From: JAXGXJ01 sp963816155
GTDB taxonomy: Bacteria; Actinomycetota; Thermoleophilia; RBG-16-64-13
DNA: 64,000 nt
Reading direction: 5' to 3'
Assembly (NCBI GenBank): GCA_963816155.1
Contig: CAWFJE010000007.1
Location: forward strand, 128,508 to 192,507
Both the position numbers and the translations under genes were made by a program. The notes beneath the pieces were generated by a model. It was not told the origin of the DNA and did not search any database. It saw only the letters and a list, made by a program, of their open reading frames with translations. Below are positions 50,143 through 59,410 of the stretch, one piece after another (the stretch's first letter is position 1; every line of letters starts with the position of its first letter).

Positions 50143-52733
50143 CGGGCGTCTCCCCACTTCTCGACTTCTATCAGGCAGGAGTTGTTCGACATGCCGCCGG
50201 AGTACTTCGTTATCAGCCGGATGTTGGTGAGGATGTTTACGCAACCCCCGCGGTCGGGCGATTCACCCGGCACGCCGATGGGATCGTACTCTGCGCACGA
50301 TTCGTAGCAGTGGACGGTGCCGGAGGGCACCCGTTCGGTGACCTGGGCCGCCAGGATGACCGACCCTCGGTCGTTGAAGGCGCGAAGCAGATCGCCGTTC
50401 TCGAGGCCGCGGGCGGCTGCATCCTGGGTACTCAGGCGCATGACCCAGTAGTAGTGATCGTCGATGAGGACCCGGTGGTCCTTGACCTCGTTCATCCAGC
50501 TGTCCTTGCCGTCGCCCATGGTATGGAAGCTGAACCGCGGGTGAGGCGAGACAAGCTGCAGCGGGTACTTGTCGTACAGCTCGGCAGTGTGATGGCCCTC
50601 CCAACTGGGGATGAACTGCGGACCCATAGGCGGACGTTCCGGATCGACATTGCCGCCCGCTTCAAAGCGCTGGAGGCTGCTGGCTACGAACTCGATCTTG
50701 CCCGACGCGGTCTGGAGGCCCTTGAGACCCACCGTGTCGGCGGGGGCGGGGCCCCAGTCAGGAGTGTCGCGCACCCTGTCCTCGGCGAACCAGCGCATGG
50801 CCGGGGTGGACTTGTGGTCTTTGGGGAAGGGCAGCACGAAGTAACCCTTCTTCTCGAACTTCTCCCAACTCACGTACTTGGGCAGGTCGGTGGCGTGGAA
50901 GTAGTCCTTGGTCCACTGGTACTCGTCCTTGCCGCCCATGGTGAACATGTCGCCGACACCCAGCCGATCGCAGACCGCCGCGAAGATCTCGTAGTCCGAC
51001 TTGGATTCGCCCAGCGGCTCGATGCACTTCTTCTGCAGGGTGAACACACGGTTGTTGGTCTGGGTGTAGCTGTCGGGGATGTAGCCGGAGCAGCTGGCGA
51101 ACTCGCTGATGTCCCAGCGCTCGAAGTTGGTGCAGGCCGGCAGGACGATGTCGGCGAACTTGGCCTCGCCCTCGAACCAGATGGCCTGGCTCACCGCGAA
51201 CTCCAGCTTGGGATTGCGGTACGACTTCACGTAGCGGTTGGTCTGGGTCATGGTCCCGAAGAACGATCCCCCGTAGCGCCAGTACATGCGGATGAAGTCG
51301 TAGCCCGGAGCCGGGTATTCGTACTTCTGTAGCTGGCTTTCGATGGAGGAGCCGCAGAACCCCTTGCCTCGGAATTCTATCTTCTCGTGTTGAAGCGCCT
51401 CGGGGATGCGCAGGCGCGAGATCATCTGCCCCTCGGGGGAGTCGTGGGTGAGCCGGGTCGACCCCTGCTTGCCCGCGAACATGTGGTTCTCCCAGCGGAA
51501 GCCGGCCGCTGACTTCTCCGGGTCGCAGCCGATGCCGCCCTCGGCATAGCCGGGGAAGAGGAACGATTCATCTGCCGGGCACCCCTGCGAGGTCCCCCAG
51601 ATGTTGCTCCCGGGTTTGCCCATGCCCTGCATGGCCGCCAACGCGATCATCGTACGGGCCCACTCGTTCCCGGTGGCCGAGCGGCACGCGCCGCCCCAGC
51701 CGCCCAGCGACCCGGAGGCCAGCATGGTCTTCTTGGCGCCCCACTCGCGGGCCAGCGCCCGGATGTCGCGCGCGGGGATGCGGCTTTCGCCCTCGGCCCA
51801 TTCCGGAGTCTTGGGCACGCCGTCGGACTGGCCGAGCACGTAGGCCTTCCACTCGTCAAAGCCGACCGTCTTGCCGGCGATGTACTCTTTGTCGTAGGTG
51901 CCCTCGGTGAGCCACGTGTAGGCTATGCCCAGGCCCAGCGCCACGTCGGTGCCCAGCCGGGGCGAGAACCACTTGTCGGCGATGAGCCCGGCTGTGTGGT
52001 TGTAGTAGGGGTCGATGAAGATCATCTTCACGCCCAGCTCCTTGAGCCAGGCGCGGCGCACCGTGCTTTCGAAGGCGGAGTAGATGCCACCGCCTGTGCT
52101 CTCAGGGTCGGCCGACCAGAACACGATCATCTCCGTGTTCTGCAGAGCGTCTTCCAGCAGGTCGTACTGCTCAGGGATGCCCAAGCGGTGACTGTAGCCC
52201 CACATGTGCATGCCGCCCCAGTGCCACCCTTCCCAGCTGTCCGGGTTGTGAGCAGCCTGTACGAGTCCCACCAGGTTCGTGAAGCGCTGATACGCGCTGT
52301 GGCGATAGCCGACGTTCCCCCACAGGTGGTGGGAACCGCACGTGGTGAGCATGGTGCCCGGACCATACGTGCGTTTGATCCGGTTTATCTCGCCGCAGAC
52401 GATGTCGAGGGCTTCATCCCAGGAGATCGGTTCGTAGCCCGACTCGCCCCGCTTCTCGCAGTTCCGTTCGCCGTTGGGATCGAAATCCACCCGCTTCAGC
52501 GGGGTGAGGACCCGCTTGGGGGAATAGATCATCGACTTGTGGCCCGCGGTATAGGGCATCACCGTGGTGCGGCGCGGAGGGGTGAACGTGCGTCCCCGTG
52601 CCTCTATGGTCCACGACTGGCCGTCGGAATCGTCGAGGTCCATCGGGGTGATCCGAAGGATCTTGCCGTCTTTGACGTCGACGAAGACCGGCCCTCCCGT
52701 GGTGCTGTTGGTCAGTCTCTCAACTTTGCTCAT
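50139..52733 (-). CDS. tthL: Transhydroxylase/resorcinol hydroxylase-type molybdopterin large subunit
   Basis: 864 residues. The N-terminus (GGPVFVDVKDGKILRITPMD) and many later segments match the Pelobacter acidigallici transhydroxylase alpha subunit as I remember it: SHHLWGNVGYRHS (His135 aligns with catalytic His144), NPDSWEGWHWGG (Asp165-Ser166 align with Asp174 and the Mo-ligand Ser175), CTNFERWDISEFASCSGYI. There is no Tat signal and no N-terminal Fe-S cluster, as in that enzyme. Function: hydroxyl transfer between polyphenols (pyrogallol to phloroglucinol) or hydroxylation of resorcinol by the related RehLS; the substrate cannot be decided here. Four-base overlap with the small subunit. 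Confidence 0.85.
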   Translation of the reverse strand: MSKVERLTNSTTGGPVFVDVKDGKILRITPMDLDDSDGQSWTIEARGRTFTPPRRTTVMPYTAGHKSMIYSPKRVLTPLKRVDFDPNGERNCEKRGESGYEPISWDEALDIVCGEINRIKRTYGPGTMLTTCGSHHLWGNVGYRHSAYQRFTNLVGLVQAAHNPDSWEGWHWGGMHMWGYSHRLGIPEQYDLLEDALQNTEMIVFWSADPESTGGGIYSAFESTVRRAWLKELGVKMIFIDPYYNHTAGLIADKWFSPRLGTDVALGLGIAYTWLTEGTYDKEYIAGKTVGFDEWKAYVLGQSDGVPKTPEWAEGESRIPARDIRALAREWGAKKTMLASGSLGGWGGACRSATGNEWARTMIALAAMQGMGKPGSNIWGTSQGCPADESFLFPGYAEGGIGCDPEKSAAGFRWENHMFAGKQGSTRLTHDSPEGQMISRLRIPEALQHEKIEFRGKGFCGSSIESQLQKYEYPAPGYDFIRMYWRYGGSFFGTMTQTNRYVKSYRNPKLEFAVSQAIWFEGEAKFADIVLPACTNFERWDISEFASCSGYIPDSYTQTNNRVFTLQKKCIEPLGESKSDYEIFAAVCDRLGVGDMFTMGGKDEYQWTKDYFHATDLPKYVSWEKFEKKGYFVLPFPKDHKSTPAMRWFAEDRVRDTPDWGPAPADTVGLKGLQTASGKIEFVASSLQRFEAGGNVDPERPPMGPQFIPSWEGHHTAELYDKYPLQLVSPHPRFSFHTMGDGKDSWMNEVKDHRVLIDDHYYWVMRLSTQDAAARGLENGDLLRAFNDRGSVILAAQVTERVPSGTVHCYESCAEYDPIGVPGESPDRGGCVNILTNIRLITKYSGGMSNNSCLIEVEKWGDAR

Positions 52734-52895
52734 CCGTCAGACCTCCGATGGCATGTGAACTCCAGGGTAGGGCACCGCCCCGGTGCCGCCCAACCTAACT
52801 ATGCTTCACTGAGCCCTGCGCTGCAACCCATCCTCGCAATGAATCGCCCCGGACGGCGCGTCCAGGTGGCCAAGGCTTCGCTTTTGAGCAGCTCG

Positions 52896-53900
52896 CTAGC
52901 TCATGAACGGCATGACCACGCCCTTGATGTAGCCGGGCTTCATGCCCAGGTTGTCTTCAAAGGCCTGGCCGATGTCTTCCAGCCTGTACCTGTGCGTGAC
53001 CAGCTTGTCCATTGGGTAGACACCCTTCTCCAGCGCCCACATGGCTCGCTCCAACTCGCTCTGGTGGTTGGTAGACATGCCGATCCCCTGGGGGCTGTAG
53101 ATGATGGGGCACTTGATCCAGTTGAACAACTCGTAGGTGTCAGGCGCCTGGTGCCACCCTACGAGGATGACCTTGGCCCGGTTGGTCTTGATCACGTCGC
53201 CGGTCATCTTGATGCCTATCGGGTGGCCGACCACCTCGATGGCTACGTCAACACCGCGGCCCTTGGTGATCTTCATGACTTCTTCGACCACATCCACTCT
53301 TGAGGGATTGAGGGTGATCGTGGCTCCCAGCTCCTCGGCCAGTTTGAGACGGCTGTCGTCGAGATCGGCGACGATGTACTCGCGCAGTTTGGGAGAGGAG
53401 ACTCCGGCGATGATCCCCAGACCCATGAAGCCCGCGCCTATCTGGAAGACGTAGTCACCGAACTCCGGGGTGGTCGTCCGAGCGATGGACATGCAGCTCA
53501 TGAGCGGCTCGCCGAGGGCATATTCGAAGGGGATGCCGTCCGGGACCTTCTCGATGATGAAGCCGTGCCCACGGTGGGCGGCGAACGTGGTGGGATCGAC
53601 GGCCACGTATTCGCAGTAGGCGTCGTCGGCGAAGTAGCCTGTTATGCGGTCGCCAACCTCGAAGCCCTTCACGAGCCTGCCGACCTCCACCACGGTCCCC
53701 GCGGGCTCGTGCCCGGCTCGGCGCGGGAAGGGGTTGGCTTCCTTCATCTCTTCGCTGTAGGAGTCCTTATAGGCGGTCATGTCGCTCGAGCAGACTCCAC
53801 AGGCTTCGATCTTCACCAGCATCTCGCTGTCGGTGATCTGCGGGGTCGGGATGTCGCGGATCTCGTACTCGCGGGGCGCCACAACGAACGCTGCTCTCAT
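52896..53900 (-). CDS. Zinc-type medium-chain alcohol dehydrogenase
   Basis: 334 residues. ACGVCSSDM (catalytic zinc Cys), GHEPAGTVVEVG (second ligand Glu/His region) and the Rossmann motif GAGFMGLGII are present; the structural zinc lobe with four cysteines is absent. NAD(P)-dependent oxidation or reduction of an alcohol or ketone. It lies 162 bases upstream of tthL and 47 bases downstream of the potassium channel on the same strand, so it may feed on or supply a cyclohexane or trihydroxy intermediate; this is inference. Confidence 0.82.
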   Translation of the reverse strand: MRAAFVVAPREYEIRDIPTPQITDSEMLVKIEACGVCSSDMTAYKDSYSEEMKEANPFPRRAGHEPAGTVVEVGRLVKGFEVGDRITGYFADDAYCEYVAVDPTTFAAHRGHGFIIEKVPDGIPFEYALGEPLMSCMSIARTTTPEFGDYVFQIGAGFMGLGIIAGVSSPKLREYIVADLDDSRLKLAEELGATITLNPSRVDVVEEVMKITKGRGVDVAIEVVGHPIGIKMTGDVIKTNRAKVILVGWHQAPDTYELFNWIKCPIIYSPQGIGMSTNHQSELERAMWALEKGVYPMDKLVTHRYRLEDIGQAFEDNLGMKPGYIKGVVMPFMS

Positions 53901-53947
53901 CTTCTGTGCTCTCCTTTGGATGTGTGACGGGCGGGACAGGTCTGGCG

Positions 53948-55723
53948 CTACGCGATTGGAAAGCGTTGAGAGAACGCCGCCTCGGAGGCCGGGTCGCCGA
54001 CCATGAGAAGCACTTGATCCCCGCGTAGCACGGTTTCGGGGCTGATATCCACCTCAGGATGGTCGTCACCCGTCTGTACGGCTATGACGGTGGCCCCCGT
54101 CGAGGCCCGGATCCCGGCCAATCTGAGCGTGGTACCGGCCAGCGCTCGGGGAACGGGTCGCCAGAAGATGTGTATCCCTTCTGTGAAGAAGATCGTACGG
54201 CGTCCTTCGATGGCATTAGCGAGGATACTACCCCCCACCGAAGCGATCGACACGACGAAGTCCGCCCCGGCAGCGTAGATCTCCTCGACGTTCTCCTCCC
54301 GGTTCGCCCGTGCGACGATGCGGATGCGCGGATTGAGTTGCCGGCACGCCAAAGTGAGAAACAGGTTGGTGCCGTCGTCATTTGTGGTCACGATGACACC
54401 CCGGGCCTCGCAGATACCCGCCTCCTCGAGGACCGAGCTGCGGCTGGCGTCTCCCCGGATAGTCCGACGAGATGCAGCGGCGTCTGAGGGAGAGTCCTCC
54501 ACGCGCTCTCGCTCTGGGATTTGACAGAGCTCGGCCATGGCCGTATGGCTGAACTCTGTATCCACCACGACGTGTGGCACCTCGTTTCGCTCGAGATACC
54601 TCGCCGCCGCCTTACCGACGGTCCCGTACCCCAAGACAATTACGAGGTCTTCGCCAGCCGCCTCGCCGGTCAGCCGCTCCAGAGCTTCCAGGCTGGACTC
54701 GGTGGCGGCCAGCATGAGAATGTCACCGGCGCTGATGCGCGTTTCCGGCCTGGGCAGTGAGAAGTGCCCCCGCTCCCAGATACCTATCAGCGACGCCCCG
54801 ATGCGTTCGCGTACCGCCGTCTCTCCCACTGTCAATCCGACAAAGGGGGTGGAATGGGCCGGGATCTCCGCGAACAGCAGATCCCCCAGCGAATCGACGA
54901 TGTGTGAGGTACCGCCCCGAGTGGTGCTGCGCACGGCCATGTACCCACCCATGACCTCCCGCAGAGCGATGGCCTCCTGGGCCCCCGCGGCCTTCATGAG
55001 ATCGACCCGCTCACCCTCCGTGACAATGACCAGCACGGGTGTCTCCGCGATCGCGCGCACGGTCAATACGAGGTTGGCGTTGTCCGTATCGCTGAGATTG
55101 GCCACGACAGCCCGGGCGTTGTCCACCCCTGCCCGCTCGAGGACTGCGCGGTCTGTGGGGATGCCGTAGATGACCCGATAGCCCTCCTCTTCAAGCCGGG
55201 CGGCAGCATCGTAGTTGCTCTCTATCAGGGCGTAGGGGATACCCGCCGAGCGGAGATGCTCCACCACGTTCCGGGTCACCGGATCCCAGCCGCACAGGAG
55301 CACATGACCGGCCGTTCCCTCGGGCAATTCGAGCGGGGGCCGGTAGCGCAGACGCTCCTCCATCCACGGGCCGATAAACAGGCTGATGGCGCCGAAGGGA
55401 AGGATGATCAGCATGAAGAGGACGCCCGACAGGGTGACGACCATGGAGAAGACATGACCGCCGTCAGTGGTGAAGGTGATGTCACCGAAACCCAATGTGG
55501 TCATGGCCGTGATGGTCCAGTAGAGGCCGGCTACGAAGGAGTACTCCCTACCCTCGATGGTCCACATGAAGTGGCGGAAGAGGAACGCGTAGGCAAGAAC
55601 GAGAGCAACGAGAAAGGCGACATAGAAAAGCAGTAGTTTGATGTTTCGTTTCGCCCGGCCCCGAAAGAAGTAGGCGAGTTCCGAGCTGATCGTTTTCACG
55701 AGACCTCGCTTCTCTGTCGCCAT
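53948..55723 (-). CDS. Two-helix potassium channel with tandem RCK (TrkA) domains
   Basis: 591 residues. Two transmembrane helices flank a pore loop with TTLGFGD at about 76-81 (TVGYGD-like selectivity filter with Phe). Two RCK domains follow: HVLLCGWDPVTRNVVEHL (about 139) and LVIVLGYGTVGKAAARYL (about 358), each with TrkA-C-like parts. The order pore-RCK-RCK resembles GsuK of Geobacter, gated by ligands such as NAD, ADP or Ca in that family. Upstream of the dehydrogenase and transhydroxylase genes on the same strand. Confidence 0.85.
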   Translation of the reverse strand: MATEKRGLVKTISSELAYFFRGRAKRNIKLLLFYVAFLVALVLAYAFLFRHFMWTIEGREYSFVAGLYWTITAMTTLGFGDITFTTDGGHVFSMVVTLSGVLFMLIILPFGAISLFIGPWMEERLRYRPPLELPEGTAGHVLLCGWDPVTRNVVEHLRSAGIPYALIESNYDAAARLEEEGYRVIYGIPTDRAVLERAGVDNARAVVANLSDTDNANLVLTVRAIAETPVLVIVTEGERVDLMKAAGAQEAIALREVMGGYMAVRSTTRGGTSHIVDSLGDLLFAEIPAHSTPFVGLTVGETAVRERIGASLIGIWERGHFSLPRPETRISAGDILMLAATESSLEALERLTGEAAGEDLVIVLGYGTVGKAAARYLERNEVPHVVVDTEFSHTAMAELCQIPERERVEDSPSDAAASRRTIRGDASRSSVLEEAGICEARGVIVTTNDDGTNLFLTLACRQLNPRIRIVARANREENVEEIYAAGADFVVSIASVGGSILANAIEGRRTIFFTEGIHIFWRPVPRALAGTTLRLAGIRASTGATVIAVQTGDDHPEVDISPETVLRGDQVLLMVGDPASEAAFSQRFPIA

Positions 55724-55768
55724 CCGCGTGCGACGGGGCGGCCGCCGAGCGGACCCCGCTCGCTGCGA

Positions 55769-56674
55769 CTACTTCAGCGCCGCAAGATTGGCCAGCGCAC
55801 CGTACAAGACCGCACGGTTGTCGCTCAGGTTCTGGACTGACTGGTTCTCGTGGTCATGCGCGGCCGACAGTTCTTGCTGAAGGCGCGGATTGCCCGAGTC
55901 GCCTTGGAGCGCGTCGGTTGCCCGGTGCACAGCGAACCGCGCGGAGGCAACAACGTCCACGGAGGTGCGAGTGCGGTTGAGACCATCGATCAACGATCGC
56001 ACCACCGGCTGCGCCGCCGGGTCGACCTGCAGTTCGAGGCTGTAGAGTGTGGTGGAGGCGGCAGTCATTTGCGTTCCCAGTTGGTCCCACGTTTGCTGCT
56101 GAGCAGAGGCGAAGTCGGATACTTGATCTCCGCTCACGGTATCGTCCTTGTGTAACGAGTCGCCCCGCCACTGGGCGACCTCCGGCGTGAGGTTCTCGTA
56201 GAGCCAACGCGACTGGGAGTACGCGCGCTCCGCGGTTGCTTGCCAGGCGGTGGCGGCTGCGGCCGCGGCCGGCGAACCGGCGGCTGCAGCGGCTGCAGCG
56301 GCGTCGGTCTTCTTGCTACGCCGCGACCTGCTGATCGCGCTGATCACAATGATGAGGAGCACCAAAGCGATGATGCCGATGACGATGTACAGCGTGGTAT
56401 CGGAGGTATCCTCGCCAGCATCCGGTGCCGCAGTAGTGCTGGTCTCGCTGCTGGTAGCAGTTGTCGCAGGTGGTTCGGTCGTCGTCGTCTCGGCCTCATC
56501 GCTGGTGGTGGTACTCTGCGGCGCCTCGGCGGTGGTCTCGGTGTCGCCGCTGGTGGTCGGGCCGCCACCTCCGGTAGTGATGCTCCCGATCCCTATTTCC
56601 CCGCTGCATCCGGCAAGGAGCAATAGGGTGACTATGAGTCCGGCAATCGTAAGCAGGCGCGCGCCTGATCGCAT
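55769..56674 (-). CDS. Membrane-anchored lipoprotein with Thr-rich linker and helical C-terminus
   Basis: 301 residues from the ATG at 56674. Lipobox LLLAGC (Cys 23), then a long Thr/Ser-rich stretch, then a single hydrophobic helix (LYIVIGIIALVLLIIVISAI, about 118-137) followed by an Ala-rich segment and about 150 residues of alpha-helical sequence (QQQTWDQLGTQM...AASTTLYSLEL). Having both a lipobox and a later transmembrane helix is unusual; the helix may be the true anchor, placing the C-terminal part in the cytoplasm. Family not recognised. Confidence 0.62.
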   Translation of the reverse strand: MRSGARLLTIAGLIVTLLLLAGCSGEIGIGSITTGGGGPTTSGDTETTAEAPQSTTTSDEAETTTTEPPATTATSSETSTTAAPDAGEDTSDTTLYIVIGIIALVLLIIVISAISRSRRSKKTDAAAAAAAAGSPAAAAAATAWQATAERAYSQSRWLYENLTPEVAQWRGDSLHKDDTVSGDQVSDFASAQQQTWDQLGTQMTAASTTLYSLELQVDPAAQPVVRSLIDGLNRTRTSVDVVASARFAVHRATDALQGDSGNPRLQQELSAAHDHENQSVQNLSDNRAVLYGALANLAALK

Positions 56675-57238
56675 GATCCCAACTCCATGTGTCGTCTTGG
56701 AACCGGCGCGTTGCGTCACGTCGGCTTCCCGTTGCGGTCTGTGCACGTCCCAACAGCACTCCCGGAGCATACTACAGGACTTCGAAGACTTCCGGAGGTT
56801 GCTCTTCCTACGCCGGGTGTTCGGCCCCAATCGTCGGTGCGAGCCTCCAGCGACAGTCTTGTGGCTTGTAAGGGGTCAAACGCTTTGCAGAGAATCACCC
56901 CGGAGGAGACGGCACCCGGCGGCAGTTCCGGTTCCACCCACGGGTAGGGACTCAAGTCCTCGGCCTTGAATCCGGTCTGTCCCTGAACTGCCCTCAGGGG
57001 CCTGCCTGGCCTGGTCGTCCAGCGCGCCACCTACTAGAAGTGCAGCTTGTCCAGTGCTTGTTGTGCCGCGGGATCGTCCATCGTGATCTTCGGATCCGCC
57101 AAGATCTACAGGTTCACTCCCGCCGGACTGCCGCCACTTCGCCGAGGTGGAGGCGTCTACGCAGACATCGCCGCCGATTTCATCGCGCAGGGCGTGGAGT
57201 CCATGCAGGTGGCCATGGAGGCGGTGAAGCCTGCAACG
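56675..57238. other. Intergenic region, 564 bases, without a confident gene
   Basis: It lies between the starts and ends of two minus-strand genes. A plus-strand frame at 57047-57250 (67 residues, with ADIAADFIAQGVESMQVAMEAVKP) and a minus-strand frame at 56716-57030 read partly protein-like, but neither has a ribosome site, full length or a recognised family. They may be remnants. No hairpin or repeat of note was seen. Confidence 0.4.
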
Positions 57239-57856
57239 CTACGGTCTTGACGAGAGGGCTCTCACATAGTCCTCGGCCTGGCAAACCACACCAAGCATGG
57301 GAAGCGTCTTCTTGACGCAGTAGTCGTGTGCTTCTCTGTCTGGGCTATTGCAGCAATCGGCCAGGGTCCAGACAGAATAGCCTCGGTTGAAGGCGTCACG
57401 GGCGCTGCTCTCGACGACCCAGTTGGTGGCCAGCCCGGCCAGTACGACGGTGTTGATACGACGGTTCCGAAGGATGAGGTCGAGTTCGTTGTAGATGAAC
57501 GCGCTTGTCGCGTAATTGGCGATCTCGATCTCGTCTTCCAGTGGCCTGAGTTCGTCGATGACCTGGGCACCCCACGTCCCTTTGATGAATGCGTTCGACT
57601 TAACCAGGCCGGCGGCGAGAGGGGCCGGATTAGCGGGCAGTTCAGGGTAGCCCTTCCTATGGCACGCGTTGACGAAGATCACCAGCACCCCGTGCTCCCT
57701 ACTCGCCTGGAGAGCCTCCCGCATCCGCTGCGTGGTGCCTGCCGCGCTCAGCACTTGTGGGAAGGGGGTGTCAACTGCGCCACCAGGCTTCACGAGTTCA
57801 TTCTGCCAATGCAAGAGGAGCAGCGCGCTCGTTCTCGGATCGATACTGTTCTGCAT
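57239..57856 (-). CDS. Isochorismatase-fold protein lacking the catalytic triad
   Basis: 205 residues. The fold is clear: ALLLLHWQNELV, GVLVIFVNACH, NTVVLAGLATNWVVESS and DAFNRGYSVWTLADCC. However, the catalytic Asp of the usual LLVIDMQNDF is His16, the Lys (before SAF) is Asn114, and the Cys of G.AT..CV is Val147. Cysteine-hydrolase activity is therefore unlikely; it may be an isochorismatase-like binding or structural protein. It lies 15 bases after the DUF169 gene, a probable operon. Confidence 0.75.
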   Translation of the reverse strand: MQNSIDPRTSALLLLHWQNELVKPGGAVDTPFPQVLSAAGTTQRMREALQASREHGVLVIFVNACHRKGYPELPANPAPLAAGLVKSNAFIKGTWGAQVIDELRPLEDEIEIANYATSAFIYNELDLILRNRRINTVVLAGLATNWVVESSARDAFNRGYSVWTLADCCNSPDREAHDYCVKKTLPMLGVVCQAEDYVRALSSRP

Positions 57857-57871
57857 CTGAAAACTCCCGTA

Positions 57872-58627
57872 TCAATGGCTTGGATCAAGGCCGAGGCCCA
57901 CGAGGACTTCCTTGCGGAACTCATCTGCACCCGGCTGCAACAAGGGGAGCACAGACGGCATGTTCTTCAAGTTCCGGATGATAATGGGAAAGAGATCCGA
58001 CGGGATCGTGATGAGCTGGAGCCCTTGGGGATAGAGCTTGCCGGCTCTCATCCCCAGACTCAAGCCGGTCACCACGTAGTTCAGTTCGCCACTGATGTAG
58101 GGATACATGTATGTCCAGGCACAGCCGATCACAGGGGTGCAGCGGCTCATCCAGGGTTTCCCCGTCGAATAGGTGTGGGCTCTGAGCAAGACCTCAGTCT
58201 GGTCCGGGTCACCCAGCACGATCAGTAGATCTGGATCGAACGTGATCTCGTCCAGCGGAGCAAAGGCGACGTAGTCGACCGTGCTATCGGCATTCAGCCT
58301 GGGGAGACAGTCGTATATCCTACGGCCGGCTTTGAAATCCTCACAGACCTGGATGGCTTCGACGTACTCGCCCGTCGTGAAAGCATGAGGCAGCGGTTTT
58401 CCCATGATGTACAGTCCGCCGCCGCACGAGTGGTTCTCGGGAGCGGCATAGAACGCGTGCCCATCCTGGGCTCGGCGGAGCATCTCGCACAGGCGCAAGC
58501 TGCCTTCCAGCGGGAGCATATTCTCGGGCGGTTTCGAACAGAGCTTCACCCCAACCGGGGGTAGATCGAGACTCAGAGCTTGCAGAGCCGTCATCCATTC
58601 CTGAGCGTTCCAGCGCGATGGTGGCAC
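57872..58627 (-). CDS. DUF169 protein
   Basis: 251 residues. Motifs: LPPVGVKLCSKPPENM, CGGGLYIMGKP (C-terminal to HSC), CTPVIGCAWTYMYPY. DUF169 proteins are frequent in anaerobes, often beside C1, acetyl-CoA or sulfur genes; their function is not established, though conserved cysteines suggest a metal centre. First gene of the pair with the isochorismatase-like protein. Confidence 0.78.
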   Translation of the reverse strand: MPPSRWNAQEWMTALQALSLDLPPVGVKLCSKPPENMLPLEGSLRLCEMLRRAQDGHAFYAAPENHSCGGGLYIMGKPLPHAFTTGEYVEAIQVCEDFKAGRRIYDCLPRLNADSTVDYVAFAPLDEITFDPDLLIVLGDPDQTEVLLRAHTYSTGKPWMSRCTPVIGCAWTYMYPYISGELNYVVTGLSLGMRAGKLYPQGLQLITIPSDLFPIIIRNLKNMPSVLPLLQPGADEFRKEVLVGLGLDPSH

Positions 58628-58982
58628 AAGATCCTCCTAGCTAGGCTCTAGGTTCCGCCAGAAGGTCTTCGGGCGTTCGCGGGAAAACCCTCTTGAGTGC
58701 GCGCGGCCTGGTCTGCGGACACCTGCGGCCGATGGAGCGGCTTCGCGTCGTCGAGCAGGGGTCGGAACCAACGGAGATCTCTCTTGGGGTTAGAGGTTGC
58801 GAATCCGCCTCTGGGACATCGCGACCGGCCATCTGGCTCTCGTGTTCAGCCGAACGCGCGCCGACAATATGGCCGAGTGACTGGGGACGGCTCCTCCTTG
58901 GACGGAGAACCAAAGCAGATCGAAAGGACCGGATACGGGGATGCATGGGGCACAGCGCGCGTAGGTAGCGATAGGAGCAGTC
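58628..58982. other. Intergenic region, 355 bases, without a confident gene
   Basis: Between the DUF169 gene and a divergent broken lipoprotein gene. Frames on both strands give Arg- and Pro-rich sequence without known motifs or ribosome sites. Presumably contains the promoters of both neighbours; nothing recognisable was found. Confidence 0.4.
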
Positions 58983-59284
58983 TTGCTGCTCTTCTTGGCT
59001 TTGGCGACCGTAGCCTGTGGAACAGACGCTATGGTCACGAATGCGGCCGTTGGCCCATCGCCTGACCAACCGACCAACAGCAGTTCGCTGCTGACCACGA
59101 CCACGGAGGCGCAGACCACCACCACGACCGAAGCCGACAGCGGTGGGGAAACTGTCTACACCACCAACACGGGAAAGAAGCACTCCGTGACGGCTGCCGG
59201 TACCTCTCCGAGAGCAAGATACCTATCAGCCTCTCGGACGCCATCGCCCGAGGCCTCACCCCCTGCAAGGTGTGCAAGCCCTGA
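58983..59284 (+). pseudogene. Short secreted lipoprotein with a DGCRYL domain, frameshifted
   Basis: TTG start at 58983 with GGAG upstream. A short signal and lipobox (TVAC) precede a Thr-rich linker and GETVYTTNTGKKH. The frame is then lost; after a one-base shift near 59185-59192 it reads RDGCRYLSESKIPISLSDA, then ARGLTPCKVCKP and stop. The small DGCRYL...C..C unit is found at the C-terminus of many secreted or nuclease-like proteins and may bind zinc. Start is uncertain. Confidence 0.55.
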
Positions 59285-59410
59285 CACCGGCAGGGATGAT
59301 GAGACCATGTTCTCAGAGCAAGACGGACAAGACAGATCGTATCTGAAGCCGGACCTCAACCAAATGAGCCTTCCTCGACGGGCGCCGCCTGCACGAGGCG
59401 ACGGCGGCGC

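Noticed and set aside
57047..57250. Plus-strand frame of 67 codons in the gap 56675-57238
   Set aside because: Part of it looks protein-like, but there is no ribosome site, no recognised family and it overlaps the end of the isochorismatase-like gene by 12 bases.
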